Assembly: GCA_900756875.1 (NCBI GenBank)
Contig: CAAELW010000001.1
Coordinates: forward strand, 1 to 14,011
Direction of reading: 5' to 3'
DNA: 14,011 bases
From: Pasteurellaceae bacterium
GTDB taxonomy: Bacteria > Pseudomonadota > Gammaproteobacteria > Enterobacterales > Pasteurellaceae
The notes under the pieces were generated by a model that was given only the letters and a program-made list of their open reading frames with translations, did no database searches and was not told the origin of the DNA. The position numbers were made by a program, and so were the translations under genes. Position 1 is the first letter of the stretch; the number at the start of each line of letters is the position of its first letter. Below, piece by piece: positions 6,137-13,685 of the stretch.

Positions 6137-6865
6137 TTAGCTCATATATAAGCCGCCATTCACATGTAATGTGGTACCGGTAATATAAGCCGCATCATCA
6201 GAAGCTAAAAACGCTACCGCTTTTGCGATATCTTTTGGTTCACCTAAACGGCCAGTCGGTACATTACCAAGAATACCTGCTTTTTGTTCTTCAGTAAGCA
6301 CTTCAGTCATATCTGTTGCGATAAAGCCGGGTGCTACCACGTTTACGGTAATACCACGTGATGCCACTTCTTTCGCTAAACCTTTAGAAAAGCCAATCAA
6401 ACCCGCTTTTGCTGCACAATAGTTAGATTGACCAGGGTTGCCCATTGAACCCACCACTGAACCGATAGTAATAATACGACCGAAACGTTTTTTCATCATT
6501 GAGCGTAACATTGCTTTAGAAAGATGGAATACAGAAGTTAAGTTAGTTTGCATAATATCAAACCATTCTTCATCTTTCATACGCATTAATAAGTTATCGC
6601 GTGTGATACCTGCGTTATTCACGAGGATATCAATATCACCAAATTGCTCTTTAATTTGTTCTAATACGGCATCAATACTTTCTTTGTCTGCCACATTTAA
6701 TACTAAACCTTTGCCTTTATCGCCAAGGTAAGCAGAAATTGTATCTGCACCTTTTTCAGAGGTTGCGGTACCAATTACAAATGCACCTTTTGATGCTAAT
6801 TCTTCTGCAATTGCGCGGCCAATACCACGTGTTGCACCTGTTACTAATGCGATTTTATTTTGCAT
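6137..6865 (-). CDS. fabG: 3-oxoacyl-ACP reductase
   Basis: FabG reduces 3-oxoacyl-ACP to 3-hydroxyacyl-ACP with NADPH, the first reductive step of each elongation cycle. The 242-residue protein is a classical short-chain dehydrogenase: TGATRGIG (9-16) binds the cofactor, NNAG is at 83-86, and the catalytic set is Asn108, Ser136, Tyr149 and Lys153 (YCAAK). The end HVNGGLYMS is typical of FabG. The ribosome site AAGGGG lies 7 bases before the ATG and overlaps the end of fabD, 13 bases away, which indicates one transcript. Length and motifs are complete. Confidence 0.98.
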   Translation of the reverse strand: MQNKIALVTGATRGIGRAIAEELASKGAFVIGTATSEKGADTISAYLGDKGKGLVLNVADKESIDAVLEQIKEQFGDIDILVNNAGITRDNLLMRMKDEEWFDIMQTNLTSVFHLSKAMLRSMMKKRFGRIITIGSVVGSMGNPGQSNYCAAKAGLIGFSKGLAKEVASRGITVNVVAPGFIATDMTEVLTEEQKAGILGNVPTGRLGEPKDIAKAVAFLASDDAAYITGTTLHVNGGLYMS

Positions 6866-6878
6866 TTTTAATCCCCTT

Positions 6879-7817
6879 TTATGCTAATAATGCTTCAACA
6901 GCATCTAATGATGCTACATCGTTTACTGATGTTGCTTGTAATTCTGCCACGATACGTTTTGTTAAACCGTTTAATACTTTACCTGGGCCGATTTCAACTA
7001 AAACTTCTACGCCATCTTGCGCCATTTTCTCAACGGTTTCAGTCCAACGAACTGGGCTATATAATTGACGAATAAGTGCGGTGCGAATTTCTGCACTTTC
7101 AGTTTCCGCTTTGACATCTACGTTGTTTAATACTGGTGTTGCTGGCGCATTAAGCGTAATACCTTCAAGTGTTACAGCTAATTGATCCGCAGCTGGTTTC
7201 ATTAATGCGCAATGTGAAGGAACACTTACCGCTAATGGTAAAGCACGTTTTGCGCCCGCTTCTTTACATAATGCAGCTGCACGTTCTACTGCCTCTTTCG
7301 CTCCAGCAATAACTACTTGACCAGGTGAGTTAAAGTTTACCGCAGATACCACTTCACCTTTCTCGGCTTGTTTACATGCATTGATAATCGCTTCATTATC
7401 TAAGCCAATAATCGCATACATTGCACCAGTACCTTCTGGTACTGCTTGTTGCATTAATTTACCGCGTAATTCCACTAATTTAATCGCATCTTTAAAATCA
7501 ATGACACCTGCACAAACTAATGCTGAATATTCGCCTAAACTGTGACCAGCCATCACACTTGGTTGTAATTGTGGGTATTTTTCTTGCCATACACGGAAGA
7601 TCGCAACGGATGCCGCTAATAATGCCGGCTGAGTTTGCCAAGTTTTATTTAATTCTTCTGCTGGCCCTTGTTGAACCAAGTTCCATAAATCATAGCCAAG
7701 CACTTCAGATGCTTGTTTAAAAGTCTCAGTGACTACCGGATATTCGTTAGCAAGATCAGCTAACATGCCAACAGCTTGAGAACCTTGTCCTGGAAAAACC
7801 ATTGCGAATTTTTTCAT
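6879..7817 (-). CDS. fabD: Malonyl-CoA:ACP transacylase
   Basis: FabD moves malonyl groups from CoA to ACP, supplying the extender unit. The 312 residues contain GQGSQ (10-14), the nucleophile Ser93 in GHSLGEYSAL (91-100), Arg118 which binds the malonyl carboxylate, and His202 in VPSHCALM. These match E. coli FabD with an offset of one. The ribosome site AGGAAG is about 6 bases before the ATG. It follows fabH after 92 bases that hold two hairpins, and runs into fabG with a 13-base gap. An uptake signal (7074-7082) lies inside the gene. Confidence 0.98.
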   Translation of the reverse strand: MKKFAMVFPGQGSQAVGMLADLANEYPVVTETFKQASEVLGYDLWNLVQQGPAEELNKTWQTQPALLAASVAIFRVWQEKYPQLQPSVMAGHSLGEYSALVCAGVIDFKDAIKLVELRGKLMQQAVPEGTGAMYAIIGLDNEAIINACKQAEKGEVVSAVNFNSPGQVVIAGAKEAVERAAALCKEAGAKRALPLAVSVPSHCALMKPAADQLAVTLEGITLNAPATPVLNNVDVKAETESAEIRTALIRQLYSPVRWTETVEKMAQDGVEVLVEIGPGKVLNGLTKRIVAELQATSVNDVASLDAVEALLA

Positions 7818-7851
7818 GTTTTCTTCCTATTTCTTCATCGTTTAAATGTTG

Positions 7852-7879
7852 AAAGTGCGGTCAAATTTAACCGCACTTT
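7852..7879. repeat. Inverted pair of uptake signals between fabH and fabD
   Basis: AAAGTGCGGT (7852-7861) and ACCGCACTTT (7870-7879) form a perfect 10-bp stem with an 8-base loop. Paired uptake signals in this arrangement often serve as terminators in Haemophilus. On the minus strand only three T follow directly, so it may act as a weak terminator or a pause site inside the operon. Confidence 0.8.
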
Positions 7880-7893
7880 TAAAATTCTGTCGG

Positions 7894-7917
7894 GATTCTA
7901 ACAAATTAATTAGAATC
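7894..7917. repeat. Inverted repeat over the fabH stop codon
   Basis: GATTCTAA (7894-7901) and TTAGAATC (7910-7917) form a perfect 8-bp stem with an 8-base loop. The fabH stop codon is at 7910-7912 inside the arm. Together with the uptake-signal pair it makes two hairpins in tandem on the fabH-fabD message. Confidence 0.6.
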
Positions 7918-8863
7918 GCACCAATGCTGACCCCCAAGTCCAACCACCGCCAAAAGCTTCGAGTAGAAGCAATTGACCGCGTTGAATTCGGCCATCACGC
8001 ACCGCTTCATCTAAAGCCGTTGGCACAGTTGCCGCACTGGTATTCGCTGTACGATCAAGCGTCACCACGACTTGCGACATATCCATCTCTAACTTTTTCG
8101 CTGTCGCCGTGATGATACGTAAATTCGCTTGATGTGGCACAAGCCAGTCGATATCTGTTTTTTGGAGATTATTGGCTGAAAGGGTTTCTTCCACTACATT
8201 AGAAAGCTCACGTACTGCTAATTTAAAGGTTTCATTACCTTGCATTTCAATATAGCCAGATTTCTCCACGCCACGTTCAGCTTGTGGAAGTAGTAATGCC
8301 GCATTGTTATCTGGCGATGCATGTAAATGCGTTGAAATAATGCCTTCTTGCTCTGATGCTTCTAAAATCACCGCACCCGCACCATCACCAAATAACACGA
8401 CAGTGCTACGATCGGTCTCATCTAATTTACGCGAGTTAAGATCTGCACCAATCACAAGGGCTTTTTTCACGCTACCTGAACGAATAAATTTATCCGCTAC
8501 GCCTAAAGCATAAACGAAACCGGTGCAAGCTGCTGCTAAATCAAAAGAAATCGCGTCGTCAATACCTAATAAACCTTGAACTTGGCAAGCTGAACTTGGA
8601 TAAGCGTGAGAACCACTGGTTGTCGCAACGATGATCAATTCAATTTCTTGAGGATCAAGATTAGCCATTTCAAGTGCTTTTTTGGCGGCTTCACATCCCA
8701 TTGTTGCAACAGTCTCATCTGCTGCAGCAATACGACGTTCACGAATGCCTGAACGTGTCACGATCCATTCATCTGAAGTATCAACCATTTTTTCCAAATC
8801 CGCATTGGTACGAATATGGCTCGGCAAATAGCTACCGGTGGATAAAATTCTACTATTCATCAT
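7910..8863 (-). CDS. fabH: 3-oxoacyl-ACP synthase III
   Basis: FabH starts fatty acid synthesis by condensing acetyl-CoA with malonyl-ACP. The 317 residues carry the catalytic triad Cys113 (AAACTGF), His244 (VPHQANLRI) and Asn274 (RTANTSAA), plus the C-terminal [14 protein letters not shown]. Two ATG codons are adjacent (8863-8861 and 8860-8858). The second gives E. coli-like numbering (Cys112) and may be the true start; the ribosome site is weak for both. It lies 15 bases after plsX. The active site is complete, so it should be functional. Confidence 0.97.
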   Translation of the reverse strand: MMNSRILSTGSYLPSHIRTNADLEKMVDTSDEWIVTRSGIRERRIAAADETVATMGCEAAKKALEMANLDPQEIELIIVATTSGSHAYPSSACQVQGLLGIDDAISFDLAAACTGFVYALGVADKFIRSGSVKKALVIGADLNSRKLDETDRSTVVLFGDGAGAVILEASEQEGIISTHLHASPDNNAALLLPQAERGVEKSGYIEMQGNETFKLAVRELSNVVEETLSANNLQKTDIDWLVPHQANLRIITATAKKLEMDMSQVVVTLDRTANTSAATVPTALDEAVRDGRIQRGQLLLLEAFGGGWTWGSALVRF

Positions 8864-8878
8864 ATCAAAACTTATTAA

Positions 8879-9898
8879 TTAATAACGTTGTAAACCCGCC
8901 AAGATTTTTTGTGGAATTTGCAAACGAGCTTGTAAAGCTGCATCCGCAATTGCACGAGCAAATGCATCCACATTTGCGCTGCCATGGCTTTTCACCACAA
9001 CAGCCGTTAATCCGAGTAAAGATGCCCCATTATATTCATCAGGGTTAATGCGTTTCAAGCGATGATAAGCATCTTTAAAGAAAAAACGCAGAATAAATTT
9101 GGCAAGCGATTTAAAAATAGGCTGTTTTTCTTTTCCTTTCAGAAGAGATAACAGATTCTTAGCGGCCCCCTCAAGGGTTTTTAATGCAATATTTCCCGAA
9201 AACCCATCACTCACAACCACATCAGCCACGCCATTTAATAAAAAGTTACCTTCAATAAAGCCGGTATAATTAAGTGCGGTCGATTTTTCTAATAAATTCG
9301 CAGCTTTACGAATAGATTGATGTCCTTTAATTTCTTCCACGCCGATATTGAGTAAGGCAATGCGTGGATAAACTAAGTTCAATCGGTTTTCGGCAAAGAT
9401 CGAGCCCATGACGGCAAATTCATAAAGATTTTGAGCAGAACATTCTACGTTTGCGCCTAAATCTAACATCACGGTTTTATCACCCGTCATCGACGGTAAT
9501 AAGGATACCAACGCAGGGCGTTGAATTCCTTCTAACGGCTGTAAGAGTACCTTTGATAATCCCATCAATGCCCCCGTATTTCCTGCACTCACGCAACCTT
9601 GTGCCTCACCTTTCTGAACCATTTCAATAGCTAAACGCATCGACGTGCCTTTGCTATGACGCAATGCATGAGAAATACCTTGATTGTTATCAATAGTCTT
9701 AGTGCAATGATGAATTTGAATACGTTCTAAAAGAGAAGAAGGTGCATTTTCCAGTAAAGGGGAAATTTGTTGGCTATCGCCAAACAGCACTAAAGAGAGC
9801 ATTGGATCTGCTTCCAACGCTGAAAGAGATGCGGGGATAGTAATACGGGGACCAATGTCCCCGCCCATCACATCTAACGCTAAGGTTAGACGGTTCAA
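8879..9898 (-). CDS. plsX: Phosphate acyltransferase PlsX
   Basis: PlsX makes acyl-phosphate from acyl-ACP and phosphate, which PlsY then uses to form lysophosphatidic acid at the membrane. The 339 residues have DVMGGD (9-14), SAGNTGALMG (104-113), DLGAN (146-150), LLNIGVEE (182-189) and SDGFSGN (230-236), in family order. The start is TTG at 9898-9896: the sequence NRLTLALDVMGGD directly after it matches E. coli PlsX, and the first ATG would remove half of that motif. An AAGG ribosome site is about 8 bases upstream. It sits 21 bases after rpmF, as in other gamma-proteobacteria. An uptake signal lies at 9272-9280. Confidence 0.96.
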   Translation of the reverse strand: MNRLTLALDVMGGDIGPRITIPASLSALEADPMLSLVLFGDSQQISPLLENAPSSLLERIQIHHCTKTIDNNQGISHALRHSKGTSMRLAIEMVQKGEAQGCVSAGNTGALMGLSKVLLQPLEGIQRPALVSLLPSMTGDKTVMLDLGANVECSAQNLYEFAVMGSIFAENRLNLVYPRIALLNIGVEEIKGHQSIRKAANLLEKSTALNYTGFIEGNFLLNGVADVVVSDGFSGNIALKTLEGAAKNLLSLLKGKEKQPIFKSLAKFILRFFFKDAYHRLKRINPDEYNGASLLGLTAVVVKSHGSANVDAFARAIADAALQARLQIPQKILAGLQRY

Positions 9899-9919
9899 GT
9901 GAATACCTTATAAGTAAAA

Positions 9920-10090
9920 TTACTTATTGATCACTTTGCGACCACGGTAGTAACCGTCAGCAGTTACGTGGTGGCGTAAGTGGGTTTCACCGCTTGCTTT
10001 ATCCACTGATACTGCAGCAGTAGTTAATGCATCGTGTGAACGACGCATATCACGACGTGAACGAGATTTTTTGTTTTGTTGAACAGCCAT
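9920..10090 (-). CDS. rpmF: 50S ribosomal protein L32
   Basis: L32 is a small protein of the large ribosomal subunit. The minus strand from ATG 10090-10088 to TAA 9922-9920 encodes 56 residues starting [20 protein letters not shown] and ending [11 protein letters not shown]. This is the L32 pattern of a basic N-terminus and a short C-terminal domain. It is the non-zinc form without the CxxC pairs. A strong AGGAG ribosome site precedes the ATG by about 9 bases. It lies between yceD (22 bases upstream) and plsX (21 bases downstream), the standard order. Confidence 0.97.
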
Positions 10091-10112
10091 TGGCTATACT
10101 CCTAAATTTAAT

Positions 10113-10637
10113 TTACTTTTGCTTTAAATTAGCTAATACAGCGAACGGGTTCGGTTTTTTTGCCAATTCTTCAGGCAATTCGCCAAAAACCTGTTCGTGC
10201 GCGGACACTTCACAGTGTTCAGATGAATGCATTGGGACAAGCGGTAGAGCTAAAATAAGTTCGTCTTCCACTGCACCAAGTAAATCTATTTCACCAAACT
10301 CATTAAATTCGATTGGCTCATAAATTTCCGGCAAGTCATCAGCCTGATCCCAATTAGCCACTGGACTATACATAAAATGACATTCCAATGTTTGTTTGAA
10401 TGGCTCGCCACAACGTTGACAGTCTGATTCGACATCAACTTGTACTTGCCCTTTCATTACCACTAATTTTTGTGGATCAATATAAAACGATAATGTTACC
10501 TGTGCATCGCTGAGCACTTTCCCCGTAGATTCAGCTAAACGCACTAACTGACTAGCGGTATAGTAACCATCATAATCAATTCTTTGTTGAGCGTCTTTAA
10601 CCGGATCAACGGTTAGGGGTAGTTTTACCTTTTGCAT
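10113..10637 (-). CDS. yceD: YceD (DUF177) 23S rRNA accumulation protein
   Basis: YceD is needed for normal 23S rRNA levels in E. coli; its mechanism is not settled. The 174-residue protein starts MQKVKLPLT, identical to E. coli YceD. It has the central CQRCGEPF (Cys73, Cys76), then [15 protein letters not shown] (106-120), a further Cys142 in EHCEV, and the closing [10 protein letters not shown] (163-172). It is the first gene of the cluster with rpmF. No Shine-Dalgarno sequence is near the ATG, and a good promoter lies so close that the message may have almost no leader. It contains one ACAAGCGGT (10237-10245), the uptake signal of the other Pasteurellaceae type, probably by chance. Confidence 0.95.
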   Translation of the reverse strand: MQKVKLPLTVDPVKDAQQRIDYDGYYTASQLVRLAESTGKVLSDAQVTLSFYIDPQKLVVMKGQVQVDVESDCQRCGEPFKQTLECHFMYSPVANWDQADDLPEIYEPIEFNEFGEIDLLGAVEDELILALPLVPMHSSEHCEVSAHEQVFGELPEELAKKPNPFAVLANLKQK

Positions 10638-10640
10638 AGG

Positions 10641-10688
10641 GTGCGAATATTACCTGTTGTCAATAAAATAGTCAAAGGAAATTCGCAC
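10641..10688. repeat. Inverted repeat bracketing the yceD promoter
   Basis: GTGCGAAT (10641-10648) and ATTCGCAC (10681-10688) are perfect inverted copies with 32 bases between. They enclose the promoter boxes, and one arm ends three bases from the yceD ATG. It could be a protein-binding dyad, or a hairpin in a longer transcript from the upstream promoter. Confidence 0.5.
10647..10675 (-). promoter_or_regulatory. Strong promoter abutting the yceD start codon
   Basis: On the minus strand TTGACT (10675-10670) and TAATAT (10652-10647) have the ideal 17-base spacer. Transcription would begin near 10640, only about three bases before the ATG at 10637. A second, weaker candidate lies upstream: TTGAGA (10720-10715), an 18-base spacer, then CATAAT (10696-10691). 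It would give a leader of about 46 bases. Confidence 0.6.
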
Positions 10689-10745
10689 TAATTATGAGAA
10701 AAGTTCAATCGCTATCTCAACTCTCTCAAGATTTGCACCTTTACA

Positions 10746-10754
10746 AAGTGCGGT
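10746..10754 (+). repeat. DNA uptake signal sequence, intergenic
   Basis: An exact AAGTGCGGT followed by C, A and a run of six T, the full Haemophilus form. It lies between the end of the ABC transporter gene and the yceD promoters. Confidence 0.9.
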
Positions 10755-10770
10755 CATTTTTTCCTGTGTT

Positions 10771-12615
10771 TTACTCGGCATGCTCACTCAAGAAGCCACC
10801 ACTTTGGTGTTTCCAAAGGCGAGCATAAAGCCCATTTTGTTCGAGCAACTCTGCATGCGTACCTTGCTCAACAATTTGCCCTTTATCTAACACGATTAAA
10901 CGATCCATTGCTGCAATGGTCGATAAACGGTGAGCGATGGCAATAACTGTTTTATTTTCCATCATCTTATCTAGACTTTCTTGGATCGCCACTTCCACTT
11001 CGGAGTCTAACGCACTGGTCGCTTCATCCAACAGTAAAATTGGCGCATCTTTTAACATGACACGCGCAATGGCAATTCGTTGACGTTGACCACCCGATAG
11101 TTTCACCCCGCGCTCACCAACATGAGCATCATAGCCTTTTCTACCCTGTGCATCGCTGAGATAAGGGATGAAGTCTGCTGCTTCCGCACGTTTAGCCGCA
11201 TTGATCATTTCTTCGTCCGTCGCTGTTGGGCGACCATAAATGATGTTATCGCGAACAGAACGGTGTAAAAGCGAGGTATCTTGTGTTACAAGACCAATCT
11301 GACTACGAAGGCTTTCTTGGCTTACATCTAAAATATTTTGACCATCAATGGTAATTGAGCCTTCTTGTGCCTCGTAGAAACGTAAAAGTAAATTCACAAT
11401 GGTTGATTTACCTGCACCAGAACGACCAATTAAGCCCACTTTTTCACCTGGTTTGATAGTGAGATTAAAATGGTTAAGTAACGGTTTATTTGGATCATAG
11501 GCAAACGAAACATTGTTAAATTTGATCTCACCTTGTTTTACTTCTAATGCAACACAATTTGGTTTATCAACAATGGTATGCGGTTTAGTCAACGTCGCCA
11601 TACCATCATTCACCGTCCCGATATTTTCAAATAAACGAGCTGATTCCCACATAATCCAGCGGGAAAGCCCATTTACACGTAACGCCATCGCGGTTGCAGT
11701 CGCCACAGCCCCCACACCGACTTGACCGTTTTGCCATAACACCACACCTAAAATTGCAGTGCTTAACGTTAAGAAGATATTGGTTGCGTAAGTTAAGGTA
11801 TCTAATGAACTTGCCAAACGCATTTGTGCATGCACGGTGACCATAAATTCTTCCATGGAACGTTTTGCATAATTCGCTTCTCTCGCATCATGTGAAAATA
11901 GTTTTACCGTTGCAATATTTGAGTAAGCATCCGTAATACGCCCTGTCATGAGAGATCGCGCATCAGCTTGTCGTTGTGCGGTTTTCGCTAAGCGTGGAAT
12001 AAGCAAACGTAAAATAGTCACAAATGCTACAATCCATAAGAAAAACGGCACTAAAAACCAAGTATCTAAAGCCGCAAGCACCAAACCTGAAGTAATAAAA
12101 TAGACGGCAACATACACCAGCATATCCGCAATGGTCATGACGGTATCACGCACCGCAAGAGCAGTTTGCATCACTTTCGCCGATACACGACCTGCAAATT
12201 CATCTTGGTAGAAGCTTAAGCTTTGCCCTAGCATCAAACGGTGGAAATTCCAACGCAAACGCATTGGAAACACCCCTTGTAGCGTTTGTAAGCGTACATT
12301 CACGCCCACAAAGGACCATACAATACTGAAAATAAGTAAGGCGGCCATGCCAGCAAGCAAATGCCCTTTTTCCTGCCAGAGTGTGGTTGGGGTATAAGCG
12401 CCTAGCCAATCAACTAACAATCCCATAAATTGGAAAAGTAAGGCTTCCATCACCCCAGTACCGACTGTCAATACCGCGAGTAAAAAGATCCAGCCCTTCA
12501 TGCCATCAATGCTTGACCAAATAAAACGGAACAAGCCTTTTTCAGGCGTCGTTGGATTGCTTTCCGGATAAGGATTTAAACGGTTTTCAAACCATGAGAA
12601 TATTTTATTAAACAT
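10771..12615 (-). CDS. ABC exporter, fused membrane and ATPase domains
   Basis: This 614-residue half-transporter would work as a dimer in the inner membrane. The membrane part (about 1-350) has hydrophobic segments near 41-70, 86-106, 158-183, 186-206 and 272-296. The ATPase part has Walker A GRSGAGKST (397-405), Q-loop Gln445, signature LSGGQ (506-510), Walker B ILLLDE (526-531) with the catalytic Glu531, and the switch His562. All are intact. The order with the AraC regulator and the AhpD-like gene agrees with H. influenzae HI1051-HI1053 as I remember it. The substrate is unknown; lipid or drug export are family possibilities only. The ribosome site AAGG is about 8 bases before the ATG. 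Confidence 0.93.
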   Translation of the reverse strand: MFNKIFSWFENRLNPYPESNPTTPEKGLFRFIWSSIDGMKGWIFLLAVLTVGTGVMEALLFQFMGLLVDWLGAYTPTTLWQEKGHLLAGMAALLIFSIVWSFVGVNVRLQTLQGVFPMRLRWNFHRLMLGQSLSFYQDEFAGRVSAKVMQTALAVRDTVMTIADMLVYVAVYFITSGLVLAALDTWFLVPFFLWIVAFVTILRLLIPRLAKTAQRQADARSLMTGRITDAYSNIATVKLFSHDAREANYAKRSMEEFMVTVHAQMRLASSLDTLTYATNIFLTLSTAILGVVLWQNGQVGVGAVATATAMALRVNGLSRWIMWESARLFENIGTVNDGMATLTKPHTIVDKPNCVALEVKQGEIKFNNVSFAYDPNKPLLNHFNLTIKPGEKVGLIGRSGAGKSTIVNLLLRFYEAQEGSITIDGQNILDVSQESLRSQIGLVTQDTSLLHRSVRDNIIYGRPTATDEEMINAAKRAEAADFIPYLSDAQGRKGYDAHVGERGVKLSGGQRQRIAIARVMLKDAPILLLDEATSALDSEVEVAIQESLDKMMENKTVIAIAHRLSTIAAMDRLIVLDKGQIVEQGTHAELLEQNGLYARLWKHQSGGFLSEHAE

Positions 12616-12626
12616 AACAATACCTT

Positions 12627-12653
12627 AAAAAATTAAAGGCGACAGAGCCGCCT
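12627..12653 (-). terminator. Terminator of the AraC-family gene
   Basis: On the minus strand AGGCGG (12653-12648) pairs with TCGCCT (12642-12637), six pairs including one G-U, with a 5-base loop. TTTAATTTTTT follows. It separates the regulator from the ABC exporter, suggesting separate transcripts unless there is read-through. Confidence 0.7.
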
Positions 12654-12654
12654 A

Positions 12655-12663
12655 AAGTGCGGT
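12655..12663 (+). repeat. DNA uptake signal sequence, intergenic
   Basis: An exact AAGTGCGGT directly beside the terminator, between the regulator and exporter genes. Confidence 0.9.
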
Positions 12664-12691
12664 CATTATAGCGTAAGTTTTGAACGATGGG

Positions 12692-13582
12692 CTAGGTTTT
12701 GCGAAATTGGCTCGGTGAAAGCCCATAAATCGCTTTAAATGCCTTACTAAAATGCGCTTCTGATTGATACCCTACTTCAAGGGCGATGGCTAAAATGGTC
12801 TTTTGCGTATTTTTCAATAAAACAGCCGCCATTTCTAACCGCACTTGTATGAGAAATTTTCCTGGTGGCATCCCGAGTTGCTGTTGAAAGATCCGCATAA
12901 AGGTAGCACGAGACATGGAAGCCAACTCTGCTAATTGCTCAATATTCCAATCTAATTGAGGTGAAAACAGGATTTTTTCAAGGACTTGATTCAATCTCTT
13001 ATCTTGCAACGCAGCTAATAAGCCTTGATTAAGCAAACCTATTTGCTGAGCATGACGCAAAATATAAATAAACAACACATTTGATAGTGCGTCTATCACG
13101 GATTTTGTGCCTTGCTCTGGTTTCTCGGCTTCTTGTAAAAAAAGTGAAACCAAGGGCTGCACAGGCGTATTTTGTAGCGAAAGATGCAAATAGTCTGGCA
13201 ATGAATCAATTAATAATGACGGTTTTTGGTAATAAAATGTCCCACAAAACATCTTCAGATCTGGCGTACCACCCCCTATTTGATGAACATGAAAAAGGGC
13301 ATTTGATTGCTCTCTCTGTAGGCTATTCTCTCTTTTTTGTTGAGAACTGCCCAAAAAGTGCGGCCGATTTTGAGGGAGAAAAAAGAGATCACCTTTTTTC
13401 AAATGAAACTGTTTTCCCGCAAAGGTTACCCAGCACTCACCTTGCTCGATTAAATGAAATAAACCTTGATATTCCGCCGCATCTGGTTGATGTTCAACTT
13501 GCCAATCCCCTTGAAACAAGCAGCGAATATTAATTTCTCCGCGCACTTGCGCCAACTGTGTTAATTTATCTAAATAATCCAT
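12692..13582 (-). CDS. AraC-family regulator resembling RclR
   Basis: This 296-residue protein has an N-terminal cupin-type sensor (GLFHLIEQGECWVTF at 39-53, KKGDLFFLPQNRPHFL at 61-76). The C-terminal two-helix-turn-helix AraC domain covers about 200-296, including MSRATFMRIFQQ and EVGYQSEAHFSKAF. The layout follows E. coli RclR, the hypochlorite-responsive activator. Cys21 in IRCLFQGDW matches the Cys21 of RclR, and Cys112 in FCGTF matches the cysteine in its CGT motif. About 20 extra residues (80-100) lie between the cupin and that cysteine; Cys49 is also present. The ribosome site is weak. It diverges from an AhpD-like gene and is the likely regulator of that gene and perhaps of itself. 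The ligand or oxidant is unproven. Confidence 0.88.
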   Translation of the reverse strand: MDYLDKLTQLAQVRGEINIRCLFQGDWQVEHQPDAAEYQGLFHLIEQGECWVTFAGKQFHLKKGDLFFLPQNRPHFLGSSQQKRENSLQREQSNALFHVHQIGGGTPDLKMFCGTFYYQKPSLLIDSLPDYLHLSLQNTPVQPLVSLFLQEAEKPEQGTKSVIDALSNVLFIYILRHAQQIGLLNQGLLAALQDKRLNQVLEKILFSPQLDWNIEQLAELASMSRATFMRIFQQQLGMPPGKFLIQVRLEMAAVLLKNTQKTILAIALEVGYQSEAHFSKAFKAIYGLSPSQFRKT

Positions 13583-13614
13583 TGTGAGATTTTCCGTCTA
13601 AAAGTTAAGACAAT

Positions 13615-13647
13615 TTGACAAGTATCATACGCTAATCTGCTTATAAT
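13615..13647 (+). promoter_or_regulatory. Over-spaced promoter of the AhpD-like gene
   Basis: A perfect TATAAT (13642-13647) has no good -35 box at the usual distance. A perfect TTGACA lies at 13615-13620, but 21 bases away. Such spacing suggests a need for an activator. GACAA is repeated at 13609-13613 and 13617-13621, eight bases apart, in the likely operator area. Confidence 0.45.
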
Positions 13648-13685
13648 TCCTCTCGAAATTTGTACTTAATTTAAGGAGAAGAAAT

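Noticed and set aside
10237..10245. ACAAGCGGT, the uptake signal of the Actinobacillus pleuropneumoniae type
   Set aside because: There is only one copy, inside yceD, against 12 of the Haemophilus type; chance is the simplest explanation.
10740..10757. GCAC/GTGC hairpin after the ABC exporter gene as its terminator
   Set aside because: The stem needs a bulge and no T run follows it on the minus strand.
13356..13364. AAGTGCGGC as an uptake signal
   Set aside because: The last base differs from the core, so it was left out of the exact count; it may be a decayed copy.
13081..13533. 150-codon plus-strand ORF opposite the AraC-family gene
   Set aside because: It lies wholly antisense to a clear regulator gene with intact family motifs, has no ribosome site and resembles no protein I know.
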